This document shows, one piece after another, positions 1 to 7,182 of a DNA stretch of 64,000 nucleotides. The stretch comes from Actinosynnema sp. ALI-1.44 (GTDB lineage Bacteria; Actinomycetota; Actinomycetes; Mycobacteriales; Pseudonocardiaceae). The notes under the pieces were generated by a model. That model did not search any database. It had not been told where the DNA came from and worked only from the letters and a program-made list of their open reading frames with translations. Each line of letters begins with the position of its first letter. Position 1 is the stretch's first letter. Made by a program: the position numbers and the translations under genes. Location: the NCBI RefSeq assembly GCF_001984155.1, contig NZ_MTQO01000043.1:186001-250000 (forward strand). The letters run 5' to 3'.

Positions 1-416
1 ACCCGGGACTGGTGTACCACCGGCCGTCCGGTGATCTGTGGTGGCCGCACGCGGCGATGATCGTGATGGACGCGGCGGCGCTGGTCGACGCGGTCGCCCC
101 GAAATGGGCGCCGCCGCACACCCGGGCCCTGCTCGATTCCGGCACCGCGTGTCTGCAACAACTTGCAGAACGAATCGGGGTCGTCGTGCCCGAGCTGACC
201 GTGAGCCTGCACGGCCGCGAGGAATGCTCATTCGGCGACACGGTGGAGCTGGCGACGACCGCGGGCCTCCCGGCCGAGCGGGATCCGTACCAGGCCTGGG
301 CTGCTTTCCAGGACACGCGGGTCCGTTACGCCCCGTACGCGGTCATGATCGGAACGCGATTGATGTGGCACGGCGCACCGGAGGAGGATGAAGTCGAACA
401 GTCTGGTCTTCGATAG
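1..416 (+). CDS. C-terminal part of an unrecognised protein (5' truncated by window edge)
   Basis: The reading frame is open from the first base and stops at 414-416, so the gene begins outside the window; the GTG at 12 is not necessarily the start. The visible 138 or so residues are soluble in character, with a WWPHAAMIVMDAAALVDAV stretch followed by a helix-rich region and an acidic C-terminus (PEEDEVEQSGLR). The pattern recalls the cytosolic tail of actinobacterial membrane proteins, but I do not recognise the family and assign no function. Codon use and third-position GC match the neighbours. About 190 bases without a gene follow (417-606), noticeably more AT-rich than the surroundings, which probably hold the promoter of the next gene. 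Confidence 0.55.
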   Translation, partial: PGLVYHRPSGDLWWPHAAMIVMDAAALVDAVAPKWAPPHTRALLDSGTACLQQLAERIGVVVPELTVSLHGREECSFGDTVELATTAGLPAERDPYQAWAAFQDTRVRYAPYAVMIGTRLMWHGAPEEDEVEQSGLR

Positions 417-606
417 TTTTTCTGGGCTTCTTTTCATTTCTTCACACGTCGATCGTGTCGGGGCTTCAGTGACGCGTGACGGTTTCGTGCGCTCATTTTC
501 CGGATGATATGGGCGGTTTCTTCGTTAGCTCCATGTGTTCAACGGAATGAGTCATGAGTACTAGTGAATATGACCAAAATGGTGTTGACATCGATCGGCT
601 GGGGGC

Positions 607-1824
607 GTGATGACCACGTTTGCGGATACCGAATTTCCCGGACTGGACAAGGCGGACGAGTTGTCCGGCTTCTGCCAGGAGCTGTTCAGCTCGCTGACCC
701 GTTCGGACCAGCGCCGGTGGGGTGAGGTGTACATGCGCGGGCTGCTGACCGTGCCCGGCCGCAAGTCGATCAGGCGCATCTCCGACCACGTGGTCGGCTG
801 GCGCGCCGACCAGTGCCTGCAGCAGTTCGTCAACCAGAGCCCGTGGCGGTGGGAGCCGGTCCGGCGCGTGCTGGCCCACCACGTCGCCGCGGCGCTGCGG
901 CCGAGGGCGTGGATCATCGAGGAAGCCGTCTTCCCCAAGAACGGCGGCAGCTCGGTCGGTGTCACCAAGCAGTACGCGACATCCGCGCAGCGGACGCTGA
1001 ACTGCCAGCTGGGGGTGGCGCTGTTCATGGTGGGCGAGGACGCCTCCTGCGCGGCGAACTGGCGGCTGCTGCTGCCGGAGAGCTGGGACAACGACCCGCT
1101 GCGGCGCGGCCGCGTCCGGCTGCCCGAGGACGAACGCCACCGCCCCCGTTGGCAGTACATGCTCGACGCGATCGACGAGATGGTCATGGACTGGGGCTTC
1201 ACCGCGCCGCCGATCATGGTGCACGCCCGCGACCAGCGCCTGACCCAGCCGTTGCTGCGCGGCCTCGAGGAGCGCGGACTTCCCTACGTGATCAGGGTTC
1301 CGGAGAACACGCCGGTCCTGCCCGCGATGACCCGCGTGCCGCACGGCCGGGTGTTCAGCGCGGGCGAGCTGGCGATCCGGTCGGCCAAGCAGGGCCGGAT
1401 CACACTCAACTGGCGTGACCGCACCGACGGCAGGCTGGTCAGCTCGCAGTACGCGATCTCGCCCGTGTCCACCGGATCGGTGTCCGGGCCGCTGCACCTG
1501 ATGCCGGGCCGTCCGCACGGCGGTGCCCGCCGGGTGCTGGCCGAGTGGTCGGGCGGTGGCCGCAGGCTCAACGCGGTGTGGATCACCAACCTCAACGCCA
1601 CCCGGCTGCCCGAGCTGATCAGCCTGGTCAAGCTGAGCCCGCAGGCGGGCACCGACATGGTGCGGCTGCAGGACGAGTTCGGCCTGCGGCACTTCGAGGG
1701 CCGTTCGTACGCGGGCTGGCACCACCACGTGAGCCTGGTGTCCGCCGCGCACGCCTACTGGACGCTGCGACGGCAGGAGCACCTGCAGCAGATCGACGGA
1801 ATGCGCCTCCGGCCGCACGCGTGA
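607..1824 (+). CDS. IS701-like transposase-fold protein, probably catalytically degenerate
   Basis: This 405-residue protein resembles the IS701 DDE transposase family: the segment FPKNGGSSVGVTKQY near residue 115 and HFEGRSYAGWHHHVSLV near residue 360 match conserved blocks. The family usually has an Asp pair ahead of FPK; here the residues are EE (WIIEEAVFPK). The second catalytic region, usually an ADAGYG-type motif, reads MVHARDQR. Two of three acidic positions therefore look altered, while the Glu of HFEGRS remains. No terminal inverted repeats or target duplications were seen. The stop codon overlaps the start of the downstream kinase (GTGA), so the pair is probably co-translated. GTG at 607 and ATG at 610 are both possible starts. 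Known: such solitary IS701-like genes occur in actinomycete biosynthetic regions. Inferred: a domesticated, non-transposing role. Confidence 0.75.
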   Translation: MMTTFADTEFPGLDKADELSGFCQELFSSLTRSDQRRWGEVYMRGLLTVPGRKSIRRISDHVVGWRADQCLQQFVNQSPWRWEPVRRVLAHHVAAALRPRAWIIEEAVFPKNGGSSVGVTKQYATSAQRTLNCQLGVALFMVGEDASCAANWRLLLPESWDNDPLRRGRVRLPEDERHRPRWQYMLDAIDEMVMDWGFTAPPIMVHARDQRLTQPLLRGLEERGLPYVIRVPENTPVLPAMTRVPHGRVFSAGELAIRSAKQGRITLNWRDRTDGRLVSSQYAISPVSTGSVSGPLHLMPGRPHGGARRVLAEWSGGGRRLNAVWITNLNATRLPELISLVKLSPQAGTDMVRLQDEFGLRHFEGRSYAGWHHHVSLVSAAHAYWTLRRQEHLQQIDGMRLRPHA

Positions 1825-3284
1825 AGGGGACGGACGTGTCCGTCGACCGGCTCAGGGACGTCGAACTGTTCGCCGAACTGGACGACGACCAGCTCGCGTG
1901 GCTGGCACGCGCGGGCACGCCGCTGCGGCTGCGCGACGGCGAGGTGCTGTTCGACGACGGCCAGGTAGCGACGCACTTCTACGTCCTGCTCGCCGGAGAA
2001 CTGCTCATCACGCAGGTGCTCGACGGCTGGGAGCACGTGCTCAGCAGGCACTCGGCCACCATCGCGGCGGACCCGCACGCGGTGCGGGGTCCTGGCGCGA
2101 AACCCCGTGCGGCGCACCAGTTCACGGGCGAGCTGCCGATGCTGGCGGGCGGTGACTACGTGGCGAAAGCCACCGCCGTCGGCGACACGGAGCTGATCTC
2201 GTACGACAAGGAGACGTTCCTGCGGATGCTGGTCCGCTGCCCGCAGGTGTGCCGGGTGATGGTCCCGGTGCTCGCGTGGCGGATCCACTCGCAGGAGACC
2301 CAGGCAGGACGACGCGCGACGCTGGAGGGGGTCGGGAAGCTCACCGCGGGGCTGGCGCACGAGCTCAACAACCCGACCGCCGCCGTTGTCCGTTCCGCCG
2401 GTGAACTCGAACTGACCGTGCCCGACCTCGCCGCGTGGGCGAACGAGTGGGGAGCCCACGCGACCCCGGGCGAACGCGCGCTGCTCGACGACTTCACGGC
2501 ACGAGTCACCGCGGGCGAAGGTGTCATCCGCCCGCGGGACGCTCTCGACGCCGCCGAGGTGGCCGACGACCTGATCGACTGGTTCGAGCCGCGAAACGTG
2601 GACCGGGCGGGCGAGTTCGCGACGATCCTCGCCGACCACGGCGTCCACCCCGCGCTGCTCGGCGAGTTCGCCGCGGGTGTCCGTGCCGAGGTGCTGCCCG
2701 TCGCTGTCGCGTGCCTGTGCTTCTCCCTGCACACCCGCTCGCTCGTGGCGGACGTGTCCGAAGCGGGACAACGGATCGAGGCCCTGGTCGCGACGGCGAG
2801 GTCGTACACCAACCTGGACCGCGCGCCCGTCCAGGACATCGACCTCGTCGAAGGGCTCGAGGCGACCCTGGCCATGCTGGCGCCGAACCTGAACGGGATC
2901 AGGATCCGGCGCGACTACGGGGACTTGCCGCTGGTGGCGGTGCGTCCCGGCGAACTCAACCAGGTGTGGAGCAACCTGATCGACAACGCGATCCACGCCA
3001 TGGGCGGTGAGGGCGAGCTGCGGGTGAGCACCCGGGTCGAAGGGGGCAACGCGGTGGTGGAGATCCGCGACAGCGGGCCGGGCATCGCGCAGGACGTGCT
3101 GCCGTCGCTGTTCCAGCCGTTCTTCACGACCAAGGACATCGGCAGGGGGACGGGGCTCGGCCTGTACCTGAGCCGCAACATCATCACCCAGCACCACAAC
3201 GGGTCCATCGACGTCAGCTCACGGCCCGGCGACACCCGGTTCACCGTGCTGTTGCCGCTGGCCAGGTACATGAGTACGGCTTGA
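1821..3284 (+). CDS. cyclic-nucleotide-binding-domain sensor histidine kinase
   Basis: The 487-residue protein has an N-terminal cNMP-binding (CAP_ED) domain (residues about 10-150, with the [24 protein letters not shown] signature of that fold), then a HisKA segment with the phospho-acceptor His in GLAHELNNP (about residue 178), and a HATPase_c domain with an N box [15 protein letters not shown] (about 380), DSGPGI and GTGLGL ATP-lid motifs. There are no transmembrane helices, so it should be a cytosolic sensor. GTG at 1821 is chosen because it makes a 4-bp overlap with the preceding gene; the frame is open further upstream, but that part is only the shadow of the transposase-like gene. No response regulator lies next to it. 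Known members of this architecture are predicted to couple ligand binding to a phosphorelay; the ligand and partner here are unknown. Confidence 0.85.
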   Translation: MKGTDVSVDRLRDVELFAELDDDQLAWLARAGTPLRLRDGEVLFDDGQVATHFYVLLAGELLITQVLDGWEHVLSRHSATIAADPHAVRGPGAKPRAAHQFTGELPMLAGGDYVAKATAVGDTELISYDKETFLRMLVRCPQVCRVMVPVLAWRIHSQETQAGRRATLEGVGKLTAGLAHELNNPTAAVVRSAGELELTVPDLAAWANEWGAHATPGERALLDDFTARVTAGEGVIRPRDALDAAEVADDLIDWFEPRNVDRAGEFATILADHGVHPALLGEFAAGVRAEVLPVAVACLCFSLHTRSLVADVSEAGQRIEALVATARSYTNLDRAPVQDIDLVEGLEATLAMLAPNLNGIRIRRDYGDLPLVAVRPGELNQVWSNLIDNAIHAMGGEGELRVSTRVEGGNAVVEIRDSGPGIAQDVLPSLFQPFFTTKDIGRGTGLGLYLSRNIITQHHNGSIDVSSRPGDTRFTVLLPLARYMSTA

Positions 3285-3336
3285 GAGAGCGTTGAGCCAA
3301 CCTGGTCGCAGTGACTTCGACACCCGAGGAAGTGCC

Positions 3337-4524
3337 ATGCGATCGAGGCTGTTCACGAGCGAGTCCGTCACCGAGGGACACCCGGACAAGATCTGCGACG
3401 CGATCAGCGACTCCGTCCTGGACGCGTTGCTCACCGACGACCCGGCGAGCCGGGTGGCCGTCGAGACACTGGTGACCACCGGCCAGGTGCACGTGGCCGG
3501 GGAGGTCACCACCAACGCGTACGCCGACATCCCCGGCATCGTGCGCCAGCGGATCCTGGACATCGGCTACGACTCGTCGGCGAAGGGGTTCGACGGGAAC
3601 TCCTGCGGCGTGAACGTGGCGATCGGCGCGCAGTCGACGGACATCGCGCAGGGCGTCGACAACGCGTACGAGTCCCGTGTGGACGCGGCGGAGAACGACA
3701 TCGACCGGCAGGGCGCCGGCGACCAGGGCCTGATGTTCGGCTACGCGTGCTCGGAGACGCCGGAGCTGATGCCGTTGCCGATCATGGTGGCGCACAGGCT
3801 GTCGCGTCGGCTGACGAACGTGCGCAAGACCGGGCTCGTGCCGTATCTGCGGCCGGACGGCAAGACCCAGGTCACTGTCGAGTACGCGGGTGACCAGCCG
3901 GTGCGGCTGGACACGATCGTGGTGTCCTCGCAGCATGCCGACGGCATCGACCTGGACAAGCTGCTCGCACCGGACGTGCTCGAGCACGCCGTCGCACCGG
4001 AACTGTCCACATTGGACATCGACACGTCGGACGTGCGGCTGCTGGTGAACCCGACCGGCCGGTTCGTCACCGGTGGTCCGATGGGTGACGCGGGCCTGAC
4101 CGGCCGCAAGATCATCGTGGACACCTACGGCGGCATGGCGCGGCACGGTGGTGGCGCGTTCTCCGGCAAGGACCCGTCCAAGGTGGACAGGTCGGCCGCG
4201 TACGCGATGCGCTGGGTGGCCAAGAACGTCGTCGCCGCCGGGCTCGCGAGCCGGGCGGAGGTCCAGGTGGCCTACGCGATCGGCAAGGCGGCCCCGGTGG
4301 GTCTGTTCGTGGAGACCTTCGGGACCGAGGTGGTCGACCCGACGAAGATCCAGGAAGCGATTTCCCAGGTCTTCGACCTGCGTCCGGCCGCGATCATCCG
4401 TGACCTGGACCTGCTGCGGCCGATCTACGCGCCGACCGCGGCGTACGGCCACTTCGGCCGCACGGACCTGGATCTGCCGTGGGAGCGCACGGACCGCGCG
4501 GAGGCGTTGCGGCACGCATTGTGA
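3337..4524 (+). CDS. metK: S-adenosylmethionine synthetase
   Basis: This 395-residue protein forms S-adenosylmethionine from methionine and ATP in the cytosol. The methionine/ATP-binding motif GHPDKICD lies near the N-terminus (residues 16-23), with [12 protein letters not shown] around residue 115 and the phosphate-binding [19 protein letters not shown] around residue 270, all in family positions and at normal family length. The ATG at 3337 follows GAGGAAGTGCC, a good ribosome-binding site; an in-frame TTG at 3292 would add 15 atypical residues. It sits 52 bases after the histidine kinase and may be read through from it. Actinomycetes often carry more than one metK; whether this is the housekeeping copy cannot be told here because no methionine-cycle genes flank it. 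Confidence 0.93.
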   Translation: MRSRLFTSESVTEGHPDKICDAISDSVLDALLTDDPASRVAVETLVTTGQVHVAGEVTTNAYADIPGIVRQRILDIGYDSSAKGFDGNSCGVNVAIGAQSTDIAQGVDNAYESRVDAAENDIDRQGAGDQGLMFGYACSETPELMPLPIMVAHRLSRRLTNVRKTGLVPYLRPDGKTQVTVEYAGDQPVRLDTIVVSSQHADGIDLDKLLAPDVLEHAVAPELSTLDIDTSDVRLLVNPTGRFVTGGPMGDAGLTGRKIIVDTYGGMARHGGGAFSGKDPSKVDRSAAYAMRWVAKNVVAAGLASRAEVQVAYAIGKAAPVGLFVETFGTEVVDPTKIQEAISQVFDLRPAAIIRDLDLLRPIYAPTAAYGHFGRTDLDLPWERTDRAEALRHAL

Positions 4525-4612
4525 ACCCGGTCGGATCCTGCCCGGCCGTAGGCGGCGAGTCTGTCCCGATCACCGTCCGGCCGGTTGCGCGGAAGTGGTC
4601 CATAGTAGGACC

Positions 4613-4954
4613 GTGGACCACCCCGCGTTCGTGCTGCACGACCACCGCAAACCGCGGCCGCACTTCGACCTGCGCCTGGAGGAGAACGGCGTGCTCAGGT
4701 CATGGGCAGTCCCGCGCGGACTGCCCCAGGCGGGGGAGAACCGGCTCGCGGTGCCCGTGCCGGACCACGATCTCGACCACCTGACGTACGAGGACGCGGA
4801 CAAGAGCATCGCGGACATCGGCTGGTGGGAGGAACACGACCGGACCGCCAGGCGCATCCTGTTCACCTTGCACGGCAGACAAGGCGCGGTCCGGTACGCG
4901 CTGATCCACACGGATCCCGACTGGTTGCTGCGCCGTACCAAGGAACAACCATGA
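4613..4954 (+). CDS. stand-alone LigD-type 3'-phosphoesterase
   Basis: The 113 residues correspond to the phosphoesterase (PE) domain that in mycobacterial and pseudomonad LigD is fused to the ligase and primase; it trims 3'-phosphates and ribonucleotides from DNA ends in non-homologous end joining. The family core HFDLRLEENGVLRSWAVPRG (residues 17-36) carries the metal-binding His and Asp and the Arg of the consensus H-x-D-x-RLE, and WAVPRGLP matches the conserved WAVPKGP. A second family-like block is WWEEHDRT...ARRILFTLHG. GTG at 4613 gives the family N-terminus DHPAFVLHDH. The gene ends inside the ATG of the uracil-DNA glycosylase gene (ATGA overlap), so the two are translationally coupled, which supports a DNA-repair role. 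No ligase or Ku gene is nearby. Confidence 0.85.
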   Translation: MDHPAFVLHDHRKPRPHFDLRLEENGVLRSWAVPRGLPQAGENRLAVPVPDHDLDHLTYEDADKSIADIGWWEEHDRTARRILFTLHGRQGAVRYALIHTDPDWLLRRTKEQP

Positions 4955-5526
4955 GCCTTGCCGACATCCGCGCCGAGATCATGGCCGACAACGCGTGGGC
5001 CACCGAGCAGGGCTGGCAACCGGTCTACGCGGCCGCGCCGGGAGCGCGCATCGCGATCATCGGCCAGGCCCCGGGCCGCCGCGCCCAGGAGAGCGGCGTC
5101 CCGTTCGACGACCCGAGCGGTGACCGGTTGCGGGGCTGGCTCGGCGTCACCGACGAGCAGTTCTACGACCCGAACCGGTTCGCGATCCTGCCGATGGACT
5201 TCTACTTCCCCGGCAAGGCCGCGAGCGGGGACCTGCCGCCGCGCGCGGACTTCGCGCCGAAGTGGCACCCGCGGATACTGGCCGGGCTCACCGACGTCCG
5301 GCTCACGCTGCTGATCGGCGGTTACGCGCAGAAGCGGTACCTCAAGGGCCGCGCCAAGTCGTCGCTGACCGAGACTGTCCGGTCCTATCGGGACTACCTG
5401 CCCGAGCTGATCCCGCTCGTGCACCCGTCGCCGCTGAACTTCCGCTGGCAGAGCAGGAATCCATGGTTCGCCGCTGAGGTCGTGCCGGTCCTGCGTGCCG
5501 AGGTCGCCAAGGCGCTGCGCGCTTGA
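4951..5526 (+). CDS. uracil-DNA glycosylase family protein
   Basis: This 191-residue protein has the uracil-DNA-glycosylase-superfamily fold signature: motif 1 GQAPGRRAQESGVPFDDPSG at about residues 36-55 and motif 2 HPSPLN near residue 154. It resembles the single-domain family related to YqfB/UDG-like proteins rather than classical family 1 Ung (no GQDPYH). Members excise uracil or related bases from DNA, leaving an abasic site. Its coupling to the 3'-phosphoesterase gene suggests a small end-cleaning/base-excision cassette. A perfect 10-bp-stem hairpin lies 24 bases after its stop codon. Confidence 0.85.
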   Translation: MSLADIRAEIMADNAWATEQGWQPVYAAAPGARIAIIGQAPGRRAQESGVPFDDPSGDRLRGWLGVTDEQFYDPNRFAILPMDFYFPGKAASGDLPPRADFAPKWHPRILAGLTDVRLTLLIGGYAQKRYLKGRAKSSLTETVRSYRDYLPELIPLVHPSPLNFRWQSRNPWFAAEVVPVLRAEVAKALRA

Positions 5527-5550
5527 CCGTGACCTGCCGACGACGCGGTC

Positions 5551-5576
5551 CTGGACCCGGGTTCGTCCGGGTCCAG
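5551..5576. terminator. hairpin terminator between convergent genes
   Basis: CTGGACCCGG at 5551-5560 pairs perfectly with 5567-5576 around a 6-base loop. It lies between the convergent uracil-DNA-glycosylase and sugar-dehydrogenase genes and could stop transcription from both sides. No U-tract follows, as is usual for actinomycete terminators. Confidence 0.7.
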
Positions 5577-5587
5577 GGTCACTCGAG

Positions 5588-6784
5588 TCAGCTCGCGCGT
5601 TCGAAGCCGACCCGGAACAGCTGTCCGGCCCGGTCGGTCGCCACGTAGAGCTCACCGGCCCGGTCCACGCCGAACGTGCTGACCTGGGCGGGGAACTGCC
5701 CGATCTTGGCGTTGCTGTACGTGCCGTCGCGGTTCTTGCGCACGGCGAACGCGGCTGCCGAGCAGTAGTCGGCCGCCACGTAGGTGCCGAAGGCCAGGCG
5801 GGCGTGCTGGTGGCCGCGGTAGACGTGGCCGCCGATCACGGCACACCCGTCCACCCTGGTCTGGTAGTGGAAAACCGGGGCCTGGTACTCGGCTCCCGGT
5901 GTGCAGCGTTCGGCGTTGAACACCGCCGGACCCTCCATGCAGGACCAGCCGAAGTTCAGCCCGCCGCGGAACCCCTTGGTGTGGTTGACTTCCTCGTACG
6001 CGCCTTGGCCGACGTCGGCGATCCACAGTGAACCGTCGAGCGCGTCGAACGAGAACCGCCACGGGTTGCGCAGGCCGTAGGCCCAGATCTCCGGTCGTGC
6101 ACCGGGTGTCGAGACGAACGGGTTGGACTTGGGTACGCAGTACGGCAGGTCGCCGCACGCGTGGTTGACGTCGATGCGCAGGATCTTGCCGAGCAACGTG
6201 CCCAGGTTCATCGCGTTCGCGTCCGGGTCGCCCGCGCTGCCGCCGTCACCGAGGCTCCAGTACAGGTAGCCGTCGTGGCCGAACGCGAGCTGGCCGCCGT
6301 TGTGGTTGCTGAACTTCGCGTGGTCCTGCGTGATGAGGACCTGTTCGCTGGCCGGGTCACCCAGTTTGATCCGGGACAGCGTCAACGCGCCGTCCGGCAG
6401 GCGCGAGTACGCCACGTACACCCGGGATGTCCGCGCGAAGTCCCGTGCGGGCACGATGCCGAGCAGGCCGCGTTCGTTGGCGGTGCTGTTCACGCGGTCG
6501 CTGATGTCCAGCACCGGGTCGGCGGCCAGGCCGTCCTGGGGGTGGAAGGCACGCACGGTGCCGCGTTTCTCGGCGATCAGCATCCGGCCGTCGCGATCGT
6601 TCGTGCTGGTCATGGCGACCGGCCGGACCAGGCCGGTGGCGACTTCGGACGTGGTGACCCGGAGTTGGTCCACCGGGACGCCGTGCCGGTTCGCGTCGGG
6701 TTCGTCGGCGCTGGCAGGTGAGACCATGGCGGGCAGCAGGGCGGCCACGGCGAACGCGAGGCCTGTCCGTCTAAGTCTTGGCAT
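5588..6784 (-). CDS. secreted PQQ-dependent sugar (glucose/sorbosone) dehydrogenase
   Basis: The 398-residue protein has a Sec signal peptide (MPRLRRTGLAFAVAALLPA, cleavage likely after ASA) and a six-bladed beta-propeller of the glucose/sorbosone dehydrogenase family. Family landmarks are ERGLLGIVPARDF near residue 107, NHNGGQLAFGHDGYLYWSLGDGG with the conserved catalytic-type His, and AYGLRNPWRFSFD. Known members oxidise aldose sugars with pyrroloquinoline quinone in the cell envelope; the substrate here is not predictable. The ATG at 6784 is chosen because the frame upstream adds residues before a clear signal peptide. It lies 32 bases downstream of a small tautomerase-like gene on the same strand. 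Confidence 0.85.
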   Translation of the reverse strand: MPRLRRTGLAFAVAALLPAMVSPASADEPDANRHGVPVDQLRVTTSEVATGLVRPVAMTSTNDRDGRMLIAEKRGTVRAFHPQDGLAADPVLDISDRVNSTANERGLLGIVPARDFARTSRVYVAYSRLPDGALTLSRIKLGDPASEQVLITQDHAKFSNHNGGQLAFGHDGYLYWSLGDGGSAGDPDANAMNLGTLLGKILRIDVNHACGDLPYCVPKSNPFVSTPGARPEIWAYGLRNPWRFSFDALDGSLWIADVGQGAYEEVNHTKGFRGGLNFGWSCMEGPAVFNAERCTPGAEYQAPVFHYQTRVDGCAVIGGHVYRGHQHARLAFGTYVAADYCSAAAFAVRKNRDGTYSNAKIGQFPAQVSTFGVDRAGELYVATDRAGQLFRVGFERAS

Positions 6785-6816
6785 GCACTGTGATACGCCT
6801 GCCGGTGCCGATTGGT

Positions 6817-7173
6817 TCAGCCTTCTGGGCCCTGCGACCACGCGGCGACGGGAAGGGAGAGGTAGACGCCGAACTCCTCGAGCCCGGTGGCCTCGGCGAT
6901 GCTCGCGTGCAGCCGGTCCACGCGGTCCTGGCGGTCGGCTGCCCGGCTTTCGAAGAACTTCGAGCGCACCTCGACGACGACGTCCAGGCCGCTGCGGTCG
7001 AACCGGCCGAGTTCGCGGAAGCGCAGTTCGACGTCACCCGGTTGGAGATCCCCGTCGTAGGGCTCTTCCGGGCACTCGACCGCGAGCGAAACGAGATGGG
7101 GGAGTACCGAGCCGAGTTCGCGGAGGGTGGCCTCGGGGACGTGTGACGCGTAGGTGATCTCGACAAGGGGCAC
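6817..7173 (-). CDS. small tautomerase-like protein (Pro-1)
   Basis: This 118-residue protein starts (V/M)PLVEITYA, the pattern of tautomerase-superfamily enzymes in which the initiator is removed and Pro-1 acts as the catalytic base. Overall length and the C-terminal DVVVEVRSKFFESRA and RVDRLHASIAEA segments recall 5-carboxymethyl-2-hydroxymuconate isomerase (HpaF/CHMI). The similarity is weak and read by eye. It is 10 kb from the homoprotocatechuate operon, which lacks hpaF, so a role there is only a possibility. The GTG start at 7173 is favoured because it exposes Pro as residue 2. It lies 9 bases downstream of the BTAD regulator gene and may be co-transcribed with it. Confidence 0.6.
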   Translation of the reverse strand: MPLVEITYASHVPEATLRELGSVLPHLVSLAVECPEEPYDGDLQPGDVELRFRELGRFDRSGLDVVVEVRSKFFESRAADRQDRVDRLHASIAEATGLEEFGVYLSLPVAAWSQGPEG

Positions 7174-7182
7174 AAGCTCAGC

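Noticed and set aside
584-589. TTGACA as a -35 box before the IS701-like gene
   Set aside because: It is 18 bases before the start codon, so a -10 would fall at or inside the coding region.
493-1818. Long minus-strand ORF of 441 codons opposite the IS701-like gene
   Set aside because: It is a shadow of the GC-rich third-position bias; its Arg/His/Gln/Val-rich composition has no family features. The same applies to the long antisense ORFs at 3241-4515, 11350-13281 and 33955-36951.
607-1824. Complete insertion sequence around the IS701-like gene
   Set aside because: No terminal inverted repeats or target-site duplications could be seen at 417-606 or after 1824, where the kinase gene begins directly.
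3285-3336. SAM riboswitch upstream of metK
   Set aside because: The gap is only 52 bases and shows no aptamer-like pairing.
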